Origin: Liolophura sinensis
Lineage: Eukaryota; Mollusca; Polyplacophora; Chitonida; Chitonidae
Direction of reading: 5' to 3'
DNA: 64,000 bases
Assembly (NCBI RefSeq): GCF_032854445.1
Contig: NC_088303.1
Coordinates: 8,687,501-8,751,500, forward strand
The notes under the pieces were generated by a model. It saw only the letters and a program-made list of their open reading frames with translations, ran no database searches and was not told the DNA's origin. The position numbers were made by a program, and so were the translations under genes. Shown piece after piece: positions 47,101 through 59,800 of the stretch (position 1 is its first letter; the number at the start of each line of letters is the position of its first letter).

Positions 47101-49582
47101 TGTCTGCCAGCTCATAGATCCACGTCAGCCATGACAAAATTACGCTATTGGTTATATCTGAGAACCTAACAATTTAAGTACAGTGGATTTAAGGCCCTGG
47201 ACACAAGGATTAAGTGATTTGCAGTGATACTGAAGAAATGTAAGGAAATGACATTTCAATTATTGGTGAATTCAAGGGTTTATGGCATTTGTTTTTGTTA
47301 TTGCACTGCACTGATGAATCTTCAGTTTGAGAATCGTGGAGCCAAACTAAGTCCAGACAGATCGATACCGGTTCACACGTTCCTAGCTGAAGCTCTTTTC
47401 TTGGCTTGAGGCATCTAAAGAGAAAACTGGTGTACAGGAACAAAGTAAGTGGATATAGCAGCAAGAACCTATATCTCATTTCAAAATTCTTTCATGGGAA
47501 TTATCTGAATATTAAGGATTAATTCCATAATAGTCTCACTTGTAATGTCTGTATTCATGAATATGTAACTATATTTCTAGACTGGAAATATAACATACAT
47601 CCGTATCTTATATACACTAACTGCCCCATGAGTGCACCATGAGTGCACCATGAATGCATGCTCAATCACAAATGTCCCTCCAAAACAGCTCTTCTGTACA
47701 TACGCCACTAGCCCATAAGAACGATGAAATGGAAATTTAAGGAGATCCACAGACCAATCATTTCCCCGTTGCTCTTCTAACTGCCACTGGATGTGCACTT
47801 CATCTGCTGATAGTGCCATTTTATGGTAATATAAATCAGCTAAATGGTACAATATGTCCTAGCTATTTTACCTCTTGAAATCTGTTGGCTTCAATCTGTA
47901 GAGCCATTCTGAACTCGTCTTCTAGATCTTGGTACTGTTTTGTCAGAGATTCGATCCTGAAACAAATTAAGGCCCATGAAATACAACACATAAATGTATG
48001 TATCTTCTAAGTACATTGTTTATAAGTACTAACATTTACATGTATAAGGGTAAAAGAGAATTTGGGTGAATACACGTGTATGTAAGGGTTCACCTAATGA
48101 AGGAAACCACAACGTAACGGTACAAGCCACAACATCTGTATGCACTCTCATTTATCAGGGACATCAATACGCATGATGAACATCAAACTTTTCAAAAATA
48201 CAGGATGGTACACAGTCACCTAGGCAAGACAGGATTAAATCCTATAAGCTTCATACCTAAGACAGGCTAAAACAAGAAACTCAAGCACTTTGGCAGTGTA
48301 AGATGGATATAAAAACTTTAGTCAACATAAGATAGGACACAACCACCTTTAAGCAATATATTATTTATTCATTTATTTAATTCATGTGTTAATGTTGTAC
48401 TCACTGTTTACTTATGTTATAGCAGCCAGATTTATAGATAGAAGGGACCAAAGTGCTTGGAGTAAACTGCCAGCCTTCAAGACCAAGGAATATGACAAAC
48501 TGGACATAAACCAGGTGACAATTATTAACAGCTGGACTTCAGGATGCATGCACCCTTAACAGACAAGCAGTCACCAATCAAACCAGAGTTTTTAATCATC
48601 TGAGTGAGACAGGACACCCTCCACACAAGATGGAACTTGATCACCACCATAATTTTTTTTTTTTTTGATTGGTGTTTTACGCCGTACTCAAGAATATTTC
48701 ACTTATACGACGGCTGCCAGCATTATGGTGGGTGGAAACCGGGCACAGCCCTTGGGAAACCCACGACCATCCGCAGGTTGTGACAGACCTTCCCACTTTT
48801 GGCCGGAGAGGAAGCCAGCATGAGCTGGACTTGAACTCACAGCGACCGCATTGGTGAGAGGCTCCTGGGTCATTATGCTGTGCTAGTGCGCTAACTGACT
48901 GAGCCACGGAGGCCCCACCACCATAATTAATACACCACGTAACAAGTCCACATTTGAGTAGGTTATAAACAGCGGACTTCAACAATAAGGGAACATTAAC
49001 AGGAAGGGCCACAGGAAAGTCCATCACATCAGGTAAAAATTAAAGTAAATGCCAACCACTACCATTTGCAAAACCAAGGAAATCTATGGAAAATAAAATT
49101 GGCAATATCGAATTGAGGTGGGATAATTAGGTGTTTATGAAAGACGTGTCACTCTGGGACTCAAGGCCTGCCACTGAGAACCTCTTGTTTGATTGCTAAA
49201 ATTTTTGTCTCATAATTATTTGTTCATAATTACAGGGTATAAACGTTACCAGCAGGGCATAATATAAAGGACTGGATTCCACATAATAGCCATAGCATGA
49301 AGTAAATGTACAAAACCTAAAGAGCGCAGAAGGACATGAAATTACTTGAAACAGACTAAGACAAAGTCTTGCAATGGTCAATGAACGGAGAGATGTTTAT
49401 ACATGAATGCTGGCTGCCGATGCATCAGGGAAATATTCTTGAGTAAGACATGAATCAAATAAATAAATAATTGCATGGTGACAGGCCATGTTATAATATA
49501 CAACCCAGCAGCCTCAAATTTCTCACATCTACACGTTAAAATGTCATTTTGCAATACATGCAGTAATTTCATTTCATGTCTA

Positions 49583-49621
<39 letters not shown>

Positions 49622-50774
49622 CTGGTTGGCAATTTAAGTAACATACACATGGCTGCGTGGTGTTGTGTGTTTCAGCTTTGGTTTGAACACATCAAGATAA
49701 TTAAAGGCATACAGCAGAGAGGGTAACTAACAGCTGGCATTGAGGACAGTGTGATATCTGGCAAATGCTCACACATAACCTGTGAAATATGGCCTCTTGT
49801 CAATTTGCATGTACATCAGTCAGCGTTTTATTCTAACTGTTCATGTAAAGGCTTAATTAGTAACAGATGACACGAGGGCATCGTTGGAGACAATTACAAG
49901 TTACACAACATTACTTTGTGTGCAGAAGCTTATATTATGCCAGTACGTATCATCCTTCCTTCCAAACAAACCTCAAAACACCTTTTGAGTATCAATGGAA
50001 CTCTCAGAATGGGGCAACATAAATCACTTGGTCATGGAAGAAATTTTAGTTTGTAGGTTTGTTGGTGTGGTTTGTTTGTACATCTACAGCTCCGGCTTAT
50101 GATTCCACATTCACTCTGATCTCCTTCTCTGTCTGCCTGAATGAAGGCTATGTAATCTTCATGGAGCATGTGTGCCTTCCTTATCATGCATTCTCCTCAC
50201 ACAAACGTACACATGTATGTACAATTCAGACTAAAGCTTTAAAATCTCTGGTAGTAGATAGTGGTAAAATATGTTTACAATAATCAACATGAGTTTTCCC
50301 AAGAGTTTCATCATGTATAATTATAAATTGCAGAGTGCGTACCGGTATACCATACTGTCACAGATGTATTTTACAGTATGGTATACTCTTATCTTAGGAA
50401 AAATGATCAGGGTTTAATAAACACATGCTAATAAACTTTTAGTACTTATAGGAAATAAGACTGAACAGTCACTCCTTATAGCTTCAAGTGTAACTGGGTA
50501 TTTGAGAAGCTTACACATACATGCATTATTCAACGACCCCATACAATGGTTGATTTTAACTGTATAGGTTATTAAATACAACACTAATTTATAAAAAGAA
50601 AGAATATCACGATATAAAAACTAATTAAGAATCGATTTATAATATACAACACAGCAGCCTCAAGTTTCTCACATCTACACATTAAAATGTCATTTTGCAA
50701 TACATGCAGTAAGTTCATGTATATATATATATATATATATCATATATCAAGAGTTTCATCATGTATCATATCAT

Positions 50775-50849
<75 letters not shown>

Positions 50850-53800
50850 CTGGTTGGCAATGTAAGTAACTTGTACTTTAATGATGTAAAAATTAATGCA
50901 TTCTGAAAGTATTAATATTAATTAGTAGAATATCAATAGATGTAGCAGTGTCAAAGACCACAACAGAGGAAAAAGAGCCATAATTTGTTGAAAATGAACG
51001 AAACAGTCTATTAGTAAATTTGAACTGTAATTGGTCTGTAATTTGTCCCATGCACTAAATTTCAATTCAGTGTAATCATGTAACCATTTAAAAAAAAAAA
51101 ATGTCTGGTTAACTGATTCCTGATGGACTGACAGACAGGGTGCACAATTAACATTTAGTCCCAACTCGTACAGGTGTGTCCTGCCAGAATTACTGTCTGG
51201 AAGTTTCTATGTTTCTGCAAAAAATGTAAAAATGTGCACAAATATCAGAACAACCTTTGCCACTTATGCAATTAATTAACATTAAGCATTAAAATGATTA
51301 AAACATTATAGCTGGGGACCACATCATTAACTACAATTAAATCCTCCTATGGTATTTGAATATACTTATTCGAATAATTGCCTTTGCAAGTTTACAACAG
51401 AGAAGGTGGTAGATGTATAAAGTAATAAAACTCAGTCAACCTGACAATGCGTCAAAAACTGGTTAATTGTAAAGCCAATGTAAACAGTGCCTAAAATAAA
51501 GATATATACATATAAGTTCCCACATATTGTCACAGCATTCAGGAGACAAACAATTTAAACTTTATACTAGCAACAAACCACTATAAAGTTTTCACAGTAC
51601 TGACATCTGCCAACATCAAAGCCTTTGTCCTTTTTTCACGCTCCTAAAAAATTTTTATTTCCCCCCCCCCCCCCAAAATATTTCTTCAAGGTCTGTAAGC
51701 TTTGCATTAGTCGTCAAGAAGACAATTTCTGCACACACATACCCATACAAGAGAAGCCTTTTACCGCCACAATTCACCTGAAGGGTGCAAGTTTGTGACC
51801 TCCAAAACAGCCAATAACCTTCTACCCTATGTATGCTGATATCTTCTGAATTTGATCATCATCCTATGACTTTAACCCTAATCAGACACTCACTCTTAAT
51901 CTGGCAATTGTCCAGTTATACACAAAAGATTGAAATTAACTCAGAGCCCTGGATATCATCATACACCATGCAATGGCAGCATTTCTCCAACAGTGCAAAT
52001 TCTTATGTACCTCACCAGTTTCTGGCAGCTAGAGGACAAAAACAAAATCCAATCCGTATAATCCCAAATCCTATACATTAATTATCATATTATCCTTACT
52101 GTGACCTCTGTTGTGACCCTTTAAGTAATACCTTGTGTTTCTTTCATTGTTATGCATTGTAAATGAATCTGCCCAGCTTTAGGCTAACGACCTAGATCTG
52201 TGGCTGTTTGCAGTTTAAAGCCTGTTCAACTCATCTTTATGAATGCTCACTGTCAATGTATATATGTTTTCTCGAAATAAGTCCATCACTCTCCGTATGA
52301 TGTTCTAACCAACCGCAAATGTTACTTGCACCTGTTCCTGATTACTCACTATTTTTTTTTCCACACATGTGCATCCATGTTGAGATGGAGCATATATTTG
52401 TGATATATCACAAGTGTATATATAAAGTGTAAATATTTAGTACATAGCGATGCTATATAATCCCAACTTCTGGAAACAATTACTTTTCCATTTGCCATTC
52501 TTAAAAATGGAACAAATGGTTTCTGAAAGCCGGGATTCTATACTATACTCTCACCACAATGCTGGCCACCATCGTATTAGTGAAATATTCTTGAGATTGA
52601 GGTAAAACAGTAATTAAATAAATAAATAAATAAATCAAAACCGTTCCACATCATATACCCATTGCAGCTAGGCTTTTCTGAGCGACCTGGGACAAAAAAA
52701 TTTAAAATCATCTAAAAAAAAAGAAAAGAAAATCAATACACAAACGAGTAATGGCCAGCCAGCAGAGCCGCAGGATAGTTACAGCTTACTCAAGACAAGC
52801 GGCTACAACATTAAGGCTGATGTGCTCCACTTAAGCGGGGATTAAAATTTTTAACAAACAGTGCACGTCTCTTTCACATTCATAGCTGCTATATTACTGT
52901 CACAAACCTGCTAAATTAAAACAAAAAAGGAGACTGCACACTCCGTAGAAAGCCCAACCATGTACTACAAGAATGGCTCTCAACAGTAATTTGATAAAGC
53001 TGACATATACAGTTTAACGATAAGGTCAGAAATCTCTGGCTTGACTGACCCACTTGAAAGTGTTAAATCTCTTCAAAGTTATAGGTCCCCTACATTTCAT
53101 TATGATTTAATCTGACTGGTGTTTAACACCTCACTCAAGAATATTTCACTTATATGAAGGTGGCCGTCATATTATGGTGGGAGGAAACTGAGCAGAGCCC
53201 GGGGCATGGGGTTGGGAATATCTAATAAAAAAGTCCATAAATGTTTTACAATGTCAGTGGCCGTTACTTGTTATTCAATGGCTGTATCATAGTTTCACAG
53301 GGCCTTGCTGATAATGACAGCACATGTGGCCATTTGAGTAGTCTATTGTTCATTGAAGGCCACTTGTATTTGACCAATGCGGTGTGCATCTGGCAAAGTT
53401 GCATCCGGGAAAGTTGCATGTGGGAAAGTTGCATCCGGGAAAGTTGCATGTGGGAAAGTTGCATCTGGAAAGGTTGCATCTGGGAAAGCTGCATCTGGAA
53501 AAGTTGCATCTGAAAGAAGTTGCATCTGGAACAGTTGCACCCGGGAAAGATTATTGGTTTCCTCATGTATCTAAAGTTCAAAATCCTAGAGAGCTGTATT
53601 GGACAAAAGTCAAATAAATGAATAGAAAGGAATTTTTAAGGACTATGTGTTCTGTCGTCTGGCACACGTCATAATCTGACAGCTAAAGTAAAACAGCACA
53701 CTTTTTTATAATGTGAAATTCCTTGCAGCACACAATTTGTTGAACATTTTCAGTTCAATTCAATTTGTTTATTTATATATCTCACTGTTGTAGGATGCGA

Positions 53801-56800
53801 TATACACAAGAATTTTTCACCTATATGATAGCAGCCGACAGTTTAATGGGTGAAGGAATTAAAGCCGCGTGCCTTAGGTACACCATCCCAGTGAGTCCAA
53901 TTCAAAATGATAAATCTCCAAGTCACTTAACACATGCTTTTTTTCTTATGCAGCAATAAAATTCTCTACCAACTCGCAATTCAAATTCCAACACACACTG
54001 CTTTTTCATTATGGCGCCTGCTGTCAAAATGATAATCCTGTGAGGTTTCTGCATCTGGTCAATGTTTGCATGGTGTCAGATACTATCATAGAGAACAACA
54101 CAATGACATCAACCCATTTCCCATAATAAAACCAAAATCCACATGAGACAGTAGTGAGGCATGAATTCAAAGTGTGTACGCACAAAGAAAGTCAGAATAG
54201 TCTGAAATCATAACACATGCATACAAGCTGGCATGCATTCAGATTTTGAAAAGATATACTCTAGATATACTTGAACATATGGCAGATCCTGTATTTGCCT
54301 CAAACATTCACACACATATATGTACCATTTTAGAAGCAAATAATTAGACAAAATACAAATAAGCAGATTTTATAAAAGGCCTGTAAGACAGTTCACCCAT
54401 ATCAGGTTTTCTTTACCTTTTTGGACATATAATACCCATGTTGTTAAGAGCATTTTGATCAGGGGATCATTTTTTTGTTTTTCTTCCTCTGGAGTTAGGT
54501 CAATTAAATGATATGACTCCAATCATTAATTTAAAGGGCCACTATTTGTACCATCATCAGAATGTCAGATATACCCTTCAGAAATACAATCCTTATGAAT
54601 AACTATAAATCTAAACATGCAAAGTTTGATTTCCCCGATAAATCAGCTGAAGGCAATAATGTTAACCATGCAACAATCACATAATTGAATAAAATCGCAA
54701 AGAAACTTATAATGGTTGGACAGTACAGAAAATTTTTCATGTTATTATCATTCAACATTATGTGAGCATCAGGCATGCAAAAACCATACACCTATTGCAC
54801 TAGAGTATGCTGCAGGTTCACATTCTATGTCAAACTATATACGGGGATGATGTACGGGGGTGGGGGGTATGAGTTGATTTGCACAGGCGCTTTTCCGGCC
54901 CAAAGGGTCGATGCGCGCCAATTCTTGGCGTCATTGAAAGTGCCTTTAACCTAGATAATATATAAAGCAAGAGTATATTATTTTAACCTTAACTAGGTAT
55001 GTTTCATTTATTTTCTAAACTCTGGGGAAAAATTAATACTAGTGCTATGGATGTTGTAGCTTTACCAGACGAATTTCGGGCTTGATGACTATAGAAAAAC
55101 CACTCACTTTCGTTGGTTTTACACAAATCGCAGGCATTTTCTTTCTCACTTATCCTGCAGGTGTCTGCTTTTATGGAAGAGGTAACAAAAAAAAAAAGTA
55201 ATTAAGAGAGTTCACTTATACTACAAAGAAGGGTGGAGGAAACTAGGAAGAGCCGAAGTGGGTGGGAAATTTAAGTCAGTCGAGGTGAAGTAAGCCAATT
55301 AATGTTGAGCCATGGGATGGATCAGATTATGTCAATGTTCACTGCCCCTGGTATAGCATTCCCGTAACATTTTCAATCATGAGCCAGATTAATTAAATGT
55401 TCAAAAGGAATATCCTGTCTGTCACAAAATGTCAGATGAAAACATATTAATATACATAATTACACAGTGAGGTAATGGTAACAATAGGGACAGCATAAGG
55501 GATTGGAATCCGTCCGATGAATAAAGTGTATGTAGTGTAGTCTGGCATTGCCTTTCACAGTTTGGAAACACTAGAACATCCCGAACAAAGATCTACACAC
55601 CATGCTAATATAAAATACCCCTACTACCAGCTAGCTTTGACAAGAGGCTGACAAATTTGCCACTCAGGGTAACATGGTGAGATTACAAGCAAACAGCAGT
55701 TAGCAGGGGAAGTGTGAACAAGACAAGGTGCTAGGTAAACAGAGACAGTGCCAGAGGACATCAGCCAGGCAACCTCTCTGGGAGAAGTCACATTCTGATG
55801 TATGGCAGGGCAAACACTGTGTCCAGTGACCAGGAAATTAGATTAGCTAGGTGGACAGAGCTAGGAGTTGCCAGGTGACCACTGGGACTAATTCCCACTG
55901 ACCACTGGTCAACACTGCAGACATCTGGAAAACAAATGACCCCGCTAATGTTTTCTACTTGCCAGACACGCAATTTCGGACGGAAATTATTGTACTGCTA
56001 ATTTGTCTCCCTGATCAACATACATATCCCACAATTAACGCCATTTTACTTATCAGAACTGCTACTGATGCTGGACGCATCCAGACTAAATGACCTGTCA
56101 CTCACACTGTCAGTGTTTCCCTCTCTGTGCAGAAGTATGGGCTCATGAAGGGGAACTGCTGTAATTTAGCTGATAAAAGCCAGTTCACACTGCAGCAATT
56201 AGGCTACAAAGCTCCTCCTGGACGCTGGTAAAATTGGAACCAATTTCATATCGAATTGTTTCCCAAGATGAGGATGTTATTTAGATTCTGTATTATTTCA
56301 ATGGCCTTTAACAAAGGCCTAAACTGGCATCAGACAACGTTGCAAGCTTCCATAATAAGGTGGGTCTACTTCAATAAGTACTTATGCTCAGGCAATATGT
56401 CGTGCTAACACACCTAGCAGTGAAAAAGTTGCCAGGACAAATATCCACAAGCTAACTTCTTCCACACGTTAAAACCACTGAGAAGATTTAAAGAAACATT
56501 TCAGACTGGAAGTGCGTATTAACTATAGCCGATTATGTCACTGGTTTGAAAGCCTCTACAAGTTTGTGGAATGAAGTTAGCACCCATTTCAATAACTGAT
56601 TATATTACAGAAACTATTATCTGACTCAAGCATGCACCGCTTTTATTGTCTTGGCTTTAAAACTGGCGCTGATCAAATGCATATACATGACATGCACCCT
56701 ACAACCACTTTTTACATGCATTCCTCTCACGATTTTAATACACACTTTATATTTCATGTAAACATGTATATACCTACACTTTCCACAAGTGATATCACAG

Positions 56801-59800
56801 ACAGTTTTTTTATCATTAACAACTGATTTTGCAGACTTTATAATTCTTGGAGTCTTCACGTGACAAGAACTGCACTTGAATGAATGATTAACGCTCAGCA
56901 CTTTCCAGTGCAGCAACAATTCAAAATGTTCCTTGAAAAGCGTAATTAGAATTAGAGGAAATATGTACAAATAAGGATGCGAGAAAGTTTTTCACTAACT
57001 TAAAAGGTCACTGGTTTTATAACCTAGGCACTCTGGCCATTATCTCTATACCCACAAAACTGACCTCTATTGTGTAAGTAGACATTTCTTGAGCATAACA
57101 TCCAACTAACAATCTTGCAAATTAATGGGCGTGGAGAGCAGCACTTTGGATTGGACCATACCAACAGATAATTGGATTTTATAAAGGTCACAAAGTCAAG
57201 AACATGCTTCAAGAATATGGCAAGAAATATATATAAATATTTATATTTTGAGCCTCCATTACCAAATTTAAGATGATAAGTATTTCTGTTGTATAGTTGA
57301 TGGAGGAAATGAAGGACATGCACTCTAATGTAGAGTTTCAGTTTATGGAGACAGATACTGTAGCTCTGAGAGGCAGTCAGACAATACAGGACAAGTCAAC
57401 ACAAAATTGCTCAAAAGGGTGATGTGTGATTAGCTATGGTAAGCTTAAGTTCACTGAAAACTTGTCCAGAACGGTCTGGGGTGGGCATCATGTAAAATGA
57501 CAGGTGTTAACCTCAAGGGAAAGGGCAAGGTTAGCTTACACACCTTCCTAATTGATTTGGGCAGTTCATTCCCACTGAACCCAAAGGAGTCACCAGTGTA
57601 GACACACAGAGAAAACTAGGATGGACTGACAATCACTACAAGCTTTGTGGAACTTGGGAACTTCTCAGACTTCAGTAAAACAGAGAGACAAAGACCAACA
57701 AAGAAAAAAGTGGGCAAATCGACTGAACAGAGGACAATGGGGACATAGACTTCATCTATCATTAACACTATGCCATTACAATCAGTAATGTCGCAGGTTT
57801 GTCTGGGGAACTTGGATCAGCCAATAAACAAAACGAACAAGAAGAAGAGGAAAAAAAAAGCATTACACAAACTGTCTCCATTAGCAGAAATTTCACAATC
57901 AGGCTGCTACTAAATGATGCGTGTAATGACGGAGCCTGGATTTGTCAAGTAGGCAAGAGAGACCTATGTGTTTATGTGGTGGGCAATCACACCAGTAATA
58001 AATTAGCTCATTCTACCCACTCTTTTACAGGAGAGCTTGACCTGACTGGAGATCAATCAGAAGGGAGAACAGCGAAGAGGATAATCCAGACAGCATGCCC
58101 TGGTTAGATCATGTCTAATGAGTTCAATGAGCGCAATAAATCACTGGCCGCTGCATGCCACAGGCTGGAGATACCACGCTATCACTTTAGCTGGCCATGG
58201 CCACTGGACATGGATCATGTAGATAAGTGAGCCTACCGCCATCAAGGTCAGCAAATATTTGTCCAAGTGAGCTGCGGTGGGGTTGGTCTCTTTGCCAGAC
58301 CTACAACTTACAATAGACATGACAAACCATAGCTTCTGGACTGTTTGAATCCCTGATGAGAGAGTCTAGCCTCTATGTCAGTCTCTTGGACACAGACGTT
58401 CATGAAAGGGCTGTAAACAAATGCTACAACATCCAAATTTAATTAACAGATACCAAAAACTGTTAACATGTTGTTTAAGCAGTATTATTTACAATGAAAG
58501 TACACCATTACAATGAAAGTATGACAATATAAAAATACAGCAAGATTCAAGAACTTTTGTTGATTCTTCACACCAACATGTATTGGTCAAGATGTGCTCA
58601 CTAAGATAACACAAGTCCAGATCTGCTACAGGTAAACAGTTTTATGATTACTGTATTTCTGACACATTTTGTTCATTCTGATAGGTTCATCCACGATTTA
58701 TGGTCACTTGTTTTGTCTGTGAAGTTCATCTAATCACAAAAACTCAAGTGTTGACATCAAAAAATAAGATTTAAGGTGAAATGCAGCAGTTTGACAGTGA
58801 ATGAACACCACCTGTATTTACTTCCTGAAAACATCTTGTCTTCAAATACTGTTTTCCTTAAAATACATGTACACTTTACAATAATAGACAAAATCTATAA
58901 AACTGGGATAAAGCTGGTACGTATAAAGTAGATCAAGGTAGAAGGCAGAAGTGGGTAGCAGGGAGATTGGACAGTATATAAGCCAGCCTGTCCGTCCAGA
59001 ATACAGCGTTTGGCCTACAATTTTGATTATGATTAAATCACTCATTTGTCTGATTCTTAAAGTTTTATTATTTATATAAAGATGGCATGTCAAGATTTCC
59101 TTCACTGACAAAAGTGATATCTCACTGGCTCAGTTAAATATCTCTTTTGTTATTACACACCCAGACACCAGGACGTTCCAATCCAAGCTTAGCAGAATGA
59201 CGTTGTGCATACATACAAATTCAGTCAACTTTAAAGGAGAACGACTTTATTTTCACACTAAATGTTCATTAAACACAGTATTTGTGCTATGTTTGTCTGT
59301 AAACTGCAATTAAAAAAACTATACTGCTAACTAGTTCCATTAAAAAAAAAATTAAACTTAGACCTTCTGCCTATATCTTGTCAACCGCGGAGCCCTGTCC
59401 GGGGAACATAATACAGTGAATACCTTCCGGGATTAGGTATTGAAGTAATGTGATGTAAGTTAAACAGTTTGACAACAAATATTTTGAAAGACAGGCTACC
59501 AGAGTTGTAGGGAACAACGTGTACAGTATAGCAACTGGGCGATACGAGGACCGATTTTCGCTCAGATATCAGCCACGCAGATGAAACAAATGTGCTCTTT
59601 TCTGGTTTGTCACGAAATGGACATCCACAGAATAATGGTAGAACCTATGGAGAATTTGGCACAGTTTCGCAGTCAACAAACTATATATTTTTATAACCAA
59701 GTTGAGCGATACCGGCTGTGACACGAGGATCCATGCAGTCGGGCCAGCTGATTGTGAGATGCACTGATGACAACAGTCTGTCACTCAAAACCTGTGAAAC

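Noticed and set aside
53241-53617. Open frames with repeated five-residue units
   Set aside because: Translations of the 15-bp minisatellite.
57799-58107. 102-codon plus frame in the long LRRCC1 intron
   Set aside because: No family, no splice support; it has a Glu/Lys run but no other protein-like features.
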